From Sedimenticola selenatireducens DSM 17993 (GTDB lineage: Bacteria; Pseudomonadota; Gammaproteobacteria; Chromatiales; Chromatiaceae), in NCBI RefSeq assembly GCF_000428045.1, contig NZ_ATZE01000007.1:177839-241838 (forward strand): DNA of 64,000 nucleotides, read 5' to 3'. The notes below the pieces were generated by a model. It did not search any database. It saw only the letters and a list, made by a program, of their open reading frames with translations, and was not told where the DNA came from. The translations under genes were made by a program, and so were the position numbers. Positions 33,704-41,759 of the stretch are shown here, piece by piece (within the stretch, counting starts at the first letter, position 1; every line of letters begins with the position of its first letter).

Positions 33704-35635
33704 ATGCAGGCACGACACTCCAACAGCCGATATTCGTTGATTGGCTATATTCTGTTAATCGCGCTGGCCGGTTTCTTTATTACCCGAACTCTGCTGCTGG
33801 TGGCGGCATTCCCGGAAGCCGACCTGTCGATCATAGCATTTTTGAAGGTCTATCTTCTGGGGCTGATTTACGATTTGGCATTTTATAGTTATGCGCTGAT
33901 ACCGGTTACCCTGTATCTGTTGTTAATACCTGAACGGATCTGGAAAACTAGACTGAACCGTGGTTTTGTGCAACTTGCGATCTTTGCGACTATATATTGC
34001 CTCGGGTTTATTGTAGCGGCAGAGCTGCTGTTCTGGGATGAGTTCAGTGTTCGTTTCAATTTTATATCCGTGGATTATCTGGTGTACCGGCGTGAAGTGA
34101 CGGATAACATCCGCGAGTCTTACCCGTTACCGCTCTACCTCAGCGCCATTTTTGTTGTCAGTCTGTTTGTATACTGGCTGATTGCTGACAGGATCAAGGC
34201 TGTTCTTGATGTCCGGGAGACATTCCGGCAACGCGTGGTCTATGCGGGTGGGATACTGCTGCTACCGGTGGTGAGCTTTTTGCTGGTTAATCAGGATCTG
34301 CGTGAACTGTCCAATAACAGCTATCAAAATGAGCTGGCCAGTAACGGCCCCTATCAGTTTATTGCCGCCTTCCGGAACAATGAGCTGGATTATTACAAGT
34401 TCTATCAGACGCTGCCCGACTCAAAGGCCGCCTCGCTCCTGCAGAAGGAGATCAGTCAGGGAGCGGCCGTTGCCCCCAGCTTCGACATCCGGCGGTATAT
34501 TGATAACCCGGGAAGCGAGCGACACCTTAATGTATTTCTGGTAATGGTTGAGAGCCTGAGTGCCGATTATCTTGGTGTATTCGGCAATACCGAGTATCTG
34601 ACGCCAAATCTGGACCGTCTGGCCGGCCAGTCCATGCTGTTTACCAATCTGTATGCCACCGGCACCCGGACTACCCGGGGGCTGGAAGCCGTCACTTTGT
34701 CAATACCGCCGACACCCGGACGTTCCATTGTCAAGCGTGTAGGGCATGAGACAAATCTCTGGTCGATCGGTAATGTACTAAAACAGAAAGGCTACGACGT
34801 CGAATTCATCTATGGCGGGCGCGGCTATTTTGAGAACATGAATGCCTTTTTTGCGGGTAATGGTTACGGCATTATCGATCAGTCAAGTACGCCGGACAGC
34901 GAAATGGGCTTTACCAACGCCTGGGGCATGGCAGATGACGACCTGTATGCCCAGGCCATCAAGGCGGCGGACTCTGCGTATCGGGCCGATAAGCCGTTCT
35001 TTTTTCATCTGATGACCACAACCAATCACCGACCCTATACCTATCCGGATGGTCGTATTGATATTCCCTCCGGCAGTGGCCGGCCTGGCGCGGTAAAATA
35101 TACCGACTGGGCGATTGGCGAGATGCTTGCAAAGGCGCGGCAGAAGCCCTGGTTCAAGGATACCCTGTTTGTCATTGTCGCCGATCATACCTCCGGTAGC
35201 GCGGGCAAGGTTGCCCTGCCGGTCAGGCAGTATCATATTCCCATGCTGATCTACAGCCCTGAACATATTAAGGCGCAAAAGGTGGATACCCTGTCGAGCC
35301 AGATCGATGTGGCGCCCACTCTGCTGGCGTTGTTGAATATGGATTATGACTCGGCCTTTTTTGGCAAGAACATATTGACCATGCAGCCGGACGATGAACG
35401 GGCGCTGATCGGTAACTATCAGAAGCTGGGTCTGTATGCCGACAACCGACTATCGATCCTCAGCCCAAAACGGCGCATGACCAGGCAGGTCAATCCGAAT
35501 GCATCAGCGCCTGTAGAGACCACGCTTGTTGCGCCGGATGCCGATATCGAGCGGGATATCGCCTATTATCAGGGGGCCAGTTACATATTTTCCCAGCACC
35601 TGAATGCCTGGGAACCGCCAGCGGTTACTCAATAA
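33704..35635 (+). CDS. LTA synthase-family membrane phosphotransferase (sulfatase fold)
   Basis: This 643-residue inner-membrane protein has about five N-terminal membrane segments (to about residue 205) and a periplasmic alkaline-phosphatase/sulfatase domain. The domain includes LVMVESLSADYLGVFGN, a candidate nucleophile threonine in TGTRTTRGLEAV, HLMTTTNHRPYTYP and VIVADHTS. The family (COG1368) transfers phosphoglycerol- or phosphoethanolamine-type groups to envelope glycans or lipids. A stop/start overlap (TAATG) couples it to a PAP2 phosphatase. With the PmrA-type box upstream, a role in charge modification of the outer envelope is inferred. The exact substrate is unknown. Confidence 0.87.
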   Translation: MQARHSNSRYSLIGYILLIALAGFFITRTLLLVAAFPEADLSIIAFLKVYLLGLIYDLAFYSYALIPVTLYLLLIPERIWKTRLNRGFVQLAIFATIYCLGFIVAAELLFWDEFSVRFNFISVDYLVYRREVTDNIRESYPLPLYLSAIFVVSLFVYWLIADRIKAVLDVRETFRQRVVYAGGILLLPVVSFLLVNQDLRELSNNSYQNELASNGPYQFIAAFRNNELDYYKFYQTLPDSKAASLLQKEISQGAAVAPSFDIRRYIDNPGSERHLNVFLVMVESLSADYLGVFGNTEYLTPNLDRLAGQSMLFTNLYATGTRTTRGLEAVTLSIPPTPGRSIVKRVGHETNLWSIGNVLKQKGYDVEFIYGGRGYFENMNAFFAGNGYGIIDQSSTPDSEMGFTNAWGMADDDLYAQAIKAADSAYRADKPFFFHLMTTTNHRPYTYPDGRIDIPSGSGRPGAVKYTDWAIGEMLAKARQKPWFKDTLFVIVADHTSGSAGKVALPVRQYHIPMLIYSPEHIKAQKVDTLSSQIDVAPTLLALLNMDYDSAFFGKNILTMQPDDERALIGNYQKLGLYADNRLSILSPKRRMTRQVNPNASAPVETTLVAPDADIERDIAYYQGASYIFSQHLNAWEPPAVTQ

Positions 35636-36411
35636 TGCAACACAATAATAATTTCTTACGCAACCATCTTGTTCTGCCACTGTTGCTGTTTGTGCTGCTG
35701 GTGGGGTTGCTGGAGATCAGTTCACTGGATCTCTATATTGCGGATCTGATCTACCAGGCGGGTGGGCCCGGTTGGACGCTGAAGAACAGCGTGCTGTTTT
35801 CCGACATCCTGCATACCAACGCCAAGGCGCTGGTGAAGATACTCGCGGTGATCCTGTTCGCGGTTGCCATTATCAGTCAGTTTGTTACCCGTATGCGACC
35901 CTACCGCCGGGCGATCTGGTATCTCGCACTGGTGATGCCCCTGTCCGGACTACTGGTTGGCATCGGTAAGGAGCTTACCCATGTCGATTGCCCCTGGGAT
36001 CTGTTGCGCTATGGGGGAGAGCATCCGTATCTCGGGCTATTCGAACCACATCCGGGCGATTTCAAATATGGTAAGTGTTTTCCGGCGGCGCATGCCGGTG
36101 CCGGCTATACTTTCCTGGCGCTCTATTTCTTCCTTGCCGTGTTACGACCGGAATGGAAACGCCTTGGTCTGATAACCGGGATCACCATGGGCCTGATATT
36201 TGGCATCACCCAGCAGATACGCGGCGCCCACTTCATATCTCATGACCTGTGGACAGCGGCGATCTGCTGGTTCAACAGCCTGGGCTGGTACTGGCTCGCC
36301 TTTCTCAGAAAAAAGCGTTCAGCCCGGGATGGGGATGTACCCGTTCCTTTAAATGACCCGGAATGGGAAAACGCCGGGTCATCGGTTGCCATGATCACCA
36401 GCGAAAAATAA
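35635..36411 (+). CDS. PAP2-family membrane phosphatase
   Basis: This 258-residue protein has about six hydrophobic segments and PAP2 motifs: the KELTHVDCPWDL region, CFPAAHAGAGYTF and RGAHFISHDLWTA, with catalytic histidines in the last two. The family hydrolyses or transfers phosphate on lipid pyrophosphates or lipid A. It overlaps the preceding LTA-synthase-like gene by one base, so both act in the same envelope pathway. LpxT- or LpxE-like activity is possible but not decided by sequence. Confidence 0.88.
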   Translation: MQHNNNFLRNHLVLPLLLFVLLVGLLEISSLDLYIADLIYQAGGPGWTLKNSVLFSDILHTNAKALVKILAVILFAVAIISQFVTRMRPYRRAIWYLALVMPLSGLLVGIGKELTHVDCPWDLLRYGGEHPYLGLFEPHPGDFKYGKCFPAAHAGAGYTFLALYFFLAVLRPEWKRLGLITGITMGLIFGITQQIRGAHFISHDLWTAAICWFNSLGWYWLAFLRKKRSARDGDVPVPLNDPEWENAGSSVAMITSEK

Positions 36412-36736
36412 TGGTCCCGGAAGAGTGGCCGTAATCGTATCGATGGCCCGGCCTGCCGTAATGGTTCCAGTATTGTCTGCTTGGGCGATACTGACTATTC
36501 AAGCGGTGATGCCAGGCCCGGTTGTGGGAATGCCCGTGTCGATGCCGGATGATTTTTTTCTCGCGGTGAGTAAAACGGTCATCACGATGGGAATTCCAAC
36601 CAACTTGCCTTTGTTGGTATTGGCTATCCTGATTTTTCACGAAGCCACTTCCGTCGTGTCGGCCTCCTGCCTGGACCTGCGTCACGACTGCAAGTGATAG
36701 TGAGGTGATGATCAACGCCTTGGTTAAAAGTTTCAT
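36395..36736 (-). CDS. Secreted His/Arg/Tyr-rich small protein
   Basis: I do not recognise a named family. The 113 residues have a clear signal peptide (LLTKALIITSLSLAVVTQVQA) and a mature part very rich in His, Arg, Tyr, Gln and Ser (HRHGHSHNRAWHHRLNSQYR). It could bind metals or anionic polymers. The gene is convergent with the PAP2 gene and overlaps its last 17 bases. Its place beside a PmrAB-like/envelope-modification locus may be relevant. Confidence 0.72.
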   Translation of the reverse strand: MKLLTKALIITSLSLAVVTQVQAGGRHDGSGFVKNQDSQYQQRQVGWNSHRDDRFTHREKKIIRHRHGHSHNRAWHHRLNSQYRPSRQYWNHYGRPGHRYDYGHSSGTIIFRW

Positions 36737-36915
36737 TCCGATTCTCCTCTGTATTTTCCCGGTACGCCTAAAGACTACGACCTGATGGCTGAATGGTGCC
36801 TGAATGGGACGGAATAATTTTGCTGTGAAATAACCTTGTGGTTTCCCTTTTGTTTGGTTCTGAACAAAGGGTTAGATTAGATCCATATGCAGATGAACCG
36901 AGATTGGAGGCGTTT

Positions 36916-37233
36916 ATGAATGAAATGGATAGAATCAAGCTGGAAGCGGCTGCATTCCGTGGTCTGGTAGGTCATCTTCGAGAACGGACCGATGTGCAGA
37001 ATATCGACATTATGAATCTGGCCGGTTTCTGCAGGAACTGCCTCTCGAAATGGTACAAGGCGGCAGCTGATGCACAGGGTATTTCCATCACCAAGGATGA
37101 GGCGCTGGAAGCCATCTATGGTATGCCCTACGATGCCTGGAAGGCGAAATATCAACAGGAGGCCACTCAGGAACAGAAGGATCGGTTCAATCAGACCAAG
37201 CCGCTGCATGCCAAAATCAGCGGACATGTTTAA
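36916..37233 (+). CDS. DUF1244-family protein
   Basis: This 105-residue cytosolic protein matches the DUF1244 family, whose role is unknown. Family features are RGLVGHLRERTDVQNIDIMN, AGFCRNCLSKWY, and EAIYGMPYDAWKAKYQ. The ATG at 36916 is chosen because GGAGG stands 7 bases before it and the family N-terminus follows; the open frame extends to 36838. It is followed about 100 bases later by another conserved hypothetical gene in the same direction. Confidence 0.85.
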   Translation: MNEMDRIKLEAAAFRGLVGHLRERTDVQNIDIMNLAGFCRNCLSKWYKAAADAQGISITKDEALEAIYGMPYDAWKAKYQQEATQEQKDRFNQTKPLHAKISGHV

Positions 37234-37337
37234 CAGTACGGTACGGTTACGACCCCGGAGCAAGCTGAATATTACCCGGTCGATATCTATGCCATACTGC
37301 CCAGCCAAAGATTGTCCCGGTTCCCGAAGGAAATACC

Positions 37338-37967
37338 ATGACAAAACCGACGCTGGAAGAGATTCTGGGGCGTCTGCAGAAGCTGCAGGCCGAACTGGAA
37401 ATAGAGATCGACCAACTGCTGAAGGAGAAGCGTCGGCAGTTTCATTATACTCTTGAACAGGGAAAGGTTCGGTTCGAGCAGGGCTTCAAGGCGTTACAAC
37501 GCCAACAGCGAATCGGACTCTGGCGTTATCTTCTTGGCGCCAGGCTTGCGCACGTGCTCTCTGCACCGATCATCTACAGTGTTATTGTGCCGCTGGCTTT
37601 ACTGGATCTGATGATCACTCTTTACCAGCATACCTGCTTCAGGATCTATGGTATCCCGCTGGTCCGCCGGTCCGACTATATGAGCGTGGACCGGCTGCAA
37701 CTCTCCTATCTGAACGCCATCGAAAAGCTGAATTGTCTGTACTGCAGTTATGGCAATGGTGTGGTGGAGTATTGCCGGGAGATCAGCGCGCGCACGGAAC
37801 AGTACTGGTGCCCGATAAAACATGCGCGGCGTACTCCGGACCCGCATCACCGGGTTGATAAGTTCTTTGACTATGGTGACGCTGACGCCTATAAGCAGAA
37901 ACTGCAGAGTTTGCGTCGCCAGTGGGAGGAGAGTGCCCCGAAAAATACGCCAGAATCCGGAGGCTGA
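37338..37967 (+). CDS. Conserved hypothetical membrane-associated protein
   Basis: I do not recognise a named domain. The 209 residues begin with a coiled coil (EILGRLQKLQAELEIEIDQL), followed by a hydrophobic segment (IIYSVIVPLALLDLMITLYQ) and a region with many cysteines and histidines (KLNCLYCSYGNGVVEYCREI, WCPIKHARR) that may bind metal or cofactor. This layout recurs in sulfur- and methane-oxidising gammaproteobacteria as far as I recall. A hairpin with a T-run follows the stop. Confidence 0.7.
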   Translation: MTKPTLEEILGRLQKLQAELEIEIDQLLKEKRRQFHYTLEQGKVRFEQGFKALQRQQRIGLWRYLLGARLAHVLSAPIIYSVIVPLALLDLMITLYQHTCFRIYGIPLVRRSDYMSVDRLQLSYLNAIEKLNCLYCSYGNGVVEYCREISARTEQYWCPIKHARRTPDPHHRVDKFFDYGDADAYKQKLQSLRRQWEESAPKNTPESGG

Positions 37968-37976
37968 AGTTGGGGA

Positions 37977-38014
37977 GGTGCGATACGGGCACGCGGCCCG
38001 CACCGCACTTGTTT
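37977..38014 (+). terminator. Candidate terminator for the upstream rightward gene
   Basis: GGTG (37977) and CACC (38001) enclose a perfect CGGGC/GCCCG stem, followed by TTGTTTTT. It lies in the short gap where rightward and leftward genes converge. Confidence 0.5.
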
Positions 38015-38019
38015 TTACA

Positions 38020-38661
38020 TTACTGCTGCTTGGCGCGACGTTCCTGCATCGCCTGATGCATTGCCTCGTGCTGGGCTTCCATCTGTTTTTGTGCTTCCGC
38101 ACGACGGGCTTCCATCTGTTTCTGTGCCTCGGCGCGGCGCTCTTCGCGCTGCTTCTGCATCTCGGCACGCTGTGCCTCCATCTGCTTGATCATCTCTTCC
38201 CGCTGGGCGTTCGCCTCGGGATTGTCCGAGTTGAAAGGCGCCATGGGATAGGCAAATGGCGGCTGTCCGGGTGCTGATTGCTGAAACTGGCTGCGCTGGG
38301 CTTCCATGGCTTCGCGCATCGCCTGATGCTGGGCCTGCATGGCCTTTTGCTGTTCTTCGGTCATGTAGGCGGGTGGAGGAGCGACAGGTCCATAAGGATG
38401 GACACCGGCACCATAAGGTGCGCCATAGCCACCATAGTAGGGGTTACCATAGCCGCCATAGTAGGGGTTACCATAGCCATAACCGTTACCGTGGGTATAG
38501 GCATTGCCGCGACCGCGGAAACTCATGTTGAAATCTCCGGAACCGTCACCAAGACCGTTGCCGAATCCATTTCCATTCCAGGGATTGCCGCCCCACCAGG
38601 CGCTAGCGATCATACAGGTTGTGGTCAGGGCAATCGCTACAATTAACTTGGTGATTTTCAT
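38020..38661 (-). CDS. Sulfur globule protein-like, with long charged C-terminal repeat
   Basis: This 213-residue protein starts with a signal peptide ending CMIASA, then [20 protein letters not shown] and Gly/Tyr repeats ([11 protein letters not shown] twice) that closely match small sulfur globule proteins of purple sulfur bacteria, which coat periplasmic sulfur globules. From about residue 100 it has a Met/Gln/Ala/Glu/Arg-rich helical part with repeats of the form [12 protein letters not shown] globule-coat domain fused to a charged coiled-coil-like tail is unusual; the tail could bridge globules or recruit partners. It lies downstream of a standard-sized sulfur globule gene on the same strand, with a strong hairpin between. 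Confidence 0.8.
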   Translation of the reverse strand: MKITKLIVAIALTTTCMIASAWWGGNPWNGNGFGNGLGDGSGDFNMSFRGRGNAYTHGNGYGYGNPYYGGYGNPYYGGYGAPYGAGVHPYGPVAPPPAYMTEEQQKAMQAQHQAMREAMEAQRSQFQQSAPGQPPFAYPMAPFNSDNPEANAQREEMIKQMEAQRAEMQKQREERRAEAQKQMEARRAEAQKQMEAQHEAMHQAMQERRAKQQ

Positions 38662-38699
38662 TGTATTAACCTTAGTGGGTTGATGACAGAGAAGGGTAG

Positions 38700-38742
38700 T
38701 TCATTTTCCCCGAGTCCTACCTGCGGACTCGGGGAAAATGAA
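38700..38742. other. Strong 18-bp stem-loop between the two sulfur globule genes
   Basis: Positions 38700-38717 and 38725-38742 are perfectly complementary, with arms containing TTTTCCCCGAGTCC and GGACTCGGGGAAAA, and a 7-base loop. In the leftward direction no T-run follows, so partial termination or protection of the upstream mRNA is more likely than full termination. It would let the small sulfur globule protein be made in excess over the long form. Confidence 0.7.
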
Positions 38743-38827
38743 GTTCTGCACAGTTCTTAACGGAACTCTTACAATCGGCACATCCCTGTGCTTGCATCCT
38801 TTGATCACATGGTGACCAGATGACCAA

Positions 38828-39169
38828 TTATTGAGCGGCAGGTGCCTGCGGAGCTACTGGTGCGCCTGGTGCCGGGTATCCGTAAGGTGCGCCGTAACCA
38901 TAAGGAGCTGCACCATAAGGAGCCGCGCCATAAGGAGCACCATAGCCGTAAGGTGCGCCGTAACCACCATAGTAGGGGTTGCCATAGCCATAGCCGTTAC
39001 CACGGGTATAGGCATTGCTGCGGCCGCTGAAGTTCATGTTGAAATCACCGGTACCGTCTCCCATACCGTTGCCCATTCCATTCCAGGGACCGCCGCCCCA
39101 CCAGGCAGAAGCAGTGGCGGATGCGGACAACATGGCGACAACAGCAGCAATCTTTGCAAATTTGTTCAT
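38828..39169 (-). CDS. Sulfur globule protein (CV1/SgpA-like)
   Basis: This 113-residue structural protein is expected to coat intracellular (periplasmic) sulfur globules. It has a signal peptide cut near ASATASA-WW, then [33 protein letters not shown], repeated [11 protein letters not shown] and [10 protein letters not shown], and a Pro/Ala/Gln tail. This pattern and length match SgpA/CV1-type proteins of Allochromatium and other sulfur oxidisers. An AGGAGAG ribosome-binding site precedes the ATG. It is strong evidence that the organism stores elemental sulfur. Confidence 0.9.
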   Translation of the reverse strand: MNKFAKIAAVVAMLSASATASAWWGGGPWNGMGNGMGDGTGDFNMNFSGRSNAYTRGNGYGYGNPYYGGYGAPYGYGAPYGAAPYGAAPYGYGAPYGYPAPGAPVAPQAPAAQ

Positions 39170-39248
39170 GGGTATCTCTCCTGAAAACCTTGATTAAGTA
39201 TATGTCTTGTTCTGTAAAGCGCTACAGCTCGCCTTAACTGTGAGTAAG

Positions 39249-39278
39249 AATATAAGAAATTACTAAAATAGTAAACAA
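39249..39278 (-). promoter_or_regulatory. Candidate promoter and palindrome of the sulfur globule genes
   Basis: On the minus strand TTGTTT (39278-39273) and TATATT (39254-39249) are separated by 18 bases. Between them TTACTAAAATAGTAA (39260-39274) is a perfect inverted repeat, a possible operator. The region is much more AT-rich than its surroundings. It is about 80 bases upstream of the gene start. Confidence 0.4.
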
Positions 39279-39343
39279 CTATTTAATAAAAATATTAATA
39301 GTATTCAATATCAATGCGTTAGCTGTTGTGTAATGGGTGAAGA

Positions 39344-40462
39344 TCAGCCTTGACGTCCCAACAGGCAGGCCAGATGCCGAACCATTGGTTGTGAAACAGG
39401 CTGGATTTTTTTTCGCATGACCGACCCTACAGCGTCCGTCAGACTGAGGATAGGCGTAAGGACGCTGTCATCCATATGAGCCAGAAACAGCATGGCGTGT
39501 ATTTCCGCCCTCAATTCGGGAAGTCTTTTCGATAATTGGAAAAGGGGGCCGTCATTGTCAGCTATCAACGATTCGACCACGCGATCAATTTCACTGATCT
39601 CGCGCAGTTCACCGGTGTGGGACCGGGCGCTGGAAAAATAGTTGCCTACGGCTTTGAACAGGCTGCTGACCACGTCCTGGTTGGCCGGGCGCGACACCAC
39701 GTCAATCACCGCATTGGCAAATGTCTGGCCACGACTGTCCAGCAGTTTCTCTATGAGTATGGCGTAGTGATTGCCCTGATCCGTCAACGGTGCTATTGCA
39801 GAACGATAGGATTGCAGGTCGTTTCTGGGTGGCAACTGGTCAGGCAGCTCGTCAGGGACTGTTTCCAGGAATCCCACCCGATAGCTCTTCGAGGAGCGTC
39901 CCCTGTTCCAAAGCCGCTGTTTGAGATTGTCATCAATCAACCCCGGCTGGAGTACCAGGCGCACAGTTTCCAGCATTTGTTGAGGTTCGGTCTCAAAGGG
40001 AAGATGTTCCACCAGAAAGGCAGCCAGTTCCGGCGCCAGCGAACCAGCCGCCACGGCCGGTTGTTCCAGCATTCGTCTGGCATACTCGGCTTGTGGTTCA
40101 CACCACCAAGCCAATTGGGCGAGTTCATTGGTCAAACCCGGCGAACAGACTACCGCCATGACCGCCTCCGGTTCCGCCAGTTTCAGCAGGCTGGACATCC
40201 GGGTGCTTTCAACTTGTCCCATGCGTGTCCAGCGCTGAATAAAAACGGGATAACCGCCGGGGGAGTCAAGTGCGATTCCGGCGAGCAGTTCGCGCACTTT
40301 TTTGAGATACCTGTCCGGATTGCCGTCGGGGTGCAGGATAACTCTCAGCTCTTTTTCGCCCTTTTTGCCATATACCTCCATGCTGTTCTCGTTGATACGA
40401 ATGGCATCGGCGTTGACGGCAAGCACGTTCAGGCGCAGCAGATCTTCGTGTGTCAGTTCCAT
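39344..40462 (-). CDS. dsrS: DsrS-like sulfur oxidation protein
   Basis: From memory of the family, this 372-residue cytosolic protein resembles DsrS of purple sulfur bacteria, a protein of unknown biochemical role linked to the reverse dissimilatory sulfite reductase pathway. Characteristic parts are MELTHEDLLRLNVL, SPGGYPVFIQRWTRMGQ, PEAVMAVVCSPGLTNELAQL and EPQQMLETVRLVLQPGLIDD. The ATG at 40462 is preferred; a further ATG at 40480 would overlap the upstream stop. It is the third gene of an apparent operon after MoxR- and VWA-type genes, close to sulfur globule genes. The identification rests on remembered similarity and context. Confidence 0.68.
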   Translation of the reverse strand: MELTHEDLLRLNVLAVNADAIRINENSMEVYGKKGEKELRVILHPDGNPDRYLKKVRELLAGIALDSPGGYPVFIQRWTRMGQVESTRMSSLLKLAEPEAVMAVVCSPGLTNELAQLAWWCEPQAEYARRMLEQPAVAAGSLAPELAAFLVEHLPFETEPQQMLETVRLVLQPGLIDDNLKQRLWNRGRSSKSYRVGFLETVPDELPDQLPPRNDLQSYRSAIAPLTDQGNHYAILIEKLLDSRGQTFANAVIDVVSRPANQDVVSSLFKAVGNYFSSARSHTGELREISEIDRVVESLIADNDGPLFQLSKRLPELRAEIHAMLFLAHMDDSVLTPILSLTDAVGSVMRKKIQPVSQPMVRHLACLLGRQG

Positions 40463-40476
40463 GTAACCTGCGGTCC

Positions 40477-41736
40477 TCAATTGAGCTGGATGCGTTGACC
40501 CCAGGGGATCTCCGCCTTGCCTTTGATCAGCCAGATCACCGGCATCGCCGGTTCGTGTTCAGGGAAATCGCCCTGGGCATCGGTAAAATAGATCAGCAGG
40601 TCGCAGTGGGCATCGTGTTGTGCAACCCACTCAAACACCGGTCTGAAATCGGTGTCGCCACCACCTTTGAACGCATGGGGCAACTGGAGTTGTTCCCAGG
40701 GTTCGGCAATCCAGGGGCCGTCAGGGGCCAGGACGGCATCGCAGGCCAGGAGGGTAATACGCGCATTGGCCTGCCCCTTAATGGCGTCGATTTCTGAAAT
40801 GAACTGGCGCATCTCTTCATGGCTGACAGACCCGCTGGTATCCAGCCCGATCACCACTTTCAATTCGCTGCTGCGCAGACTCGGGAGTATGGCATCGCCC
40901 TCCCGGCGTGATGGCCTGGCCCAGTTGTAATCCTCCCGGGCGGTAGCGGTCATGTATTTGGCAAGCAGCATGCGCCAGGGAATTTGCGGTTGCAGCAGGT
41001 GGCCGATCATGCGTCCCAGTTCACCGCCCATCTTGCCGGCCTGCATTGCCTGCTGATGCGCGCCGGCCAAACGCTGGGTCCATTGCACGGCCAGTTGTGC
41101 CTGCTCAACCGGTGACAGCGGGTCGGGTTGTCTGGCGCCTGTCGGTGATGAGTCTGAAGCAGGCTGGCGGTTTGCCGCCGGTTGTGGTTCCGCCGGCTGT
41201 TGCCCGGGCTGATCGGCACTTTTTCCCGAAGGTGGTTGATCTTTCGGGCTGTCTCCGCCGTTACCCGGGCTGCCACCGGGACTGGAGTCGCTCCGATCAT
41301 AAATGTGGTGATCATGGGTGTTCATCTGATCACTCTCGGCGATGCAAGGGTAAATCTCTTCGGCGGTCATACCCTCAAATTCAACCAGGTGCAGGGCCCC
41401 GGGACAGGGCTCCAGCTGTTCGGCGATCAGTAATGGGTTGATCGCCAGATCACAGGCGATATCCCAGCGATATTTATCCCGGTGCATTCTCCTGGCGAAA
41501 TGGGAGAGCGCGCAGTGCAGTGCTTCATGGGCCAGGACAAACTGGGTCTGTTCCAGGGTCAGGGCATCAATGAAATCGACATTGTAGTAAAAGGCGCGTG
41601 CATCCGTCGCGGTAGTCTGACACCAGGAGGGATCTGCTTTGAGCATGGGCAGGCGCAGGACCAGGGCGCCAAGGAACGGTTTGTCCAGAATCAGGCGCGT
41701 CCTGGCGGCGCTGAGTTTTGTTTCAATCTCACTCAT
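40477..41736 (-). CDS. DUF2201-type protein: metallopeptidase-like and VWA-like domains
   Basis: This 419-residue cytosolic protein has an N-terminal metallopeptidase-like domain (FVLAHEALHCALSH, an HExxH motif near residue 70), a low-complexity Pro/Gln/Ser linker (about residues 135-210), and a C-terminal VWA-like domain with a MIDAS-type DTSGSVSHEE. The family usually pairs with a MoxR ATPase, found 23 bases upstream. Such pairs act as chaperones for cofactor or metal insertion. The dsrS-like gene begins 14 bases after the stop, so the chaperone pair may serve a sulfur oxidation enzyme; that last step is inference. Confidence 0.85.
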   Translation of the reverse strand: MSEIETKLSAARTRLILDKPFLGALVLRLPMLKADPSWCQTTATDARAFYYNVDFIDALTLEQTQFVLAHEALHCALSHFARRMHRDKYRWDIACDLAINPLLIAEQLEPCPGALHLVEFEGMTAEEIYPCIAESDQMNTHDHHIYDRSDSSPGGSPGNGGDSPKDQPPSGKSADQPGQQPAEPQPAANRQPASDSSPTGARQPDPLSPVEQAQLAVQWTQRLAGAHQQAMQAGKMGGELGRMIGHLLQPQIPWRMLLAKYMTATAREDYNWARPSRREGDAILPSLRSSELKVVIGLDTSGSVSHEEMRQFISEIDAIKGQANARITLLACDAVLAPDGPWIAEPWEQLQLPHAFKGGGDTDFRPVFEWVAQHDAHCDLLIYFTDAQGDFPEHEPAMPVIWLIKGKAEIPWGQRIQLN

Positions 41737-41759
41737 CGTCTGCCTTTTTCGGCCTTGTG

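Noticed and set aside
38380..38500. CRISPR-like or minisatellite array in the sulfur globule genes
   Set aside because: The short repeated DNA encodes the [11 protein letters not shown] protein repeats and is in frame; there are no spacer-like units.
39536..40498. 320-codon rightward open frame opposite the dsrS-like gene
   Set aside because: The minus-strand frame has recognisable family segments and fits the operon; the antisense translation shows no domain.
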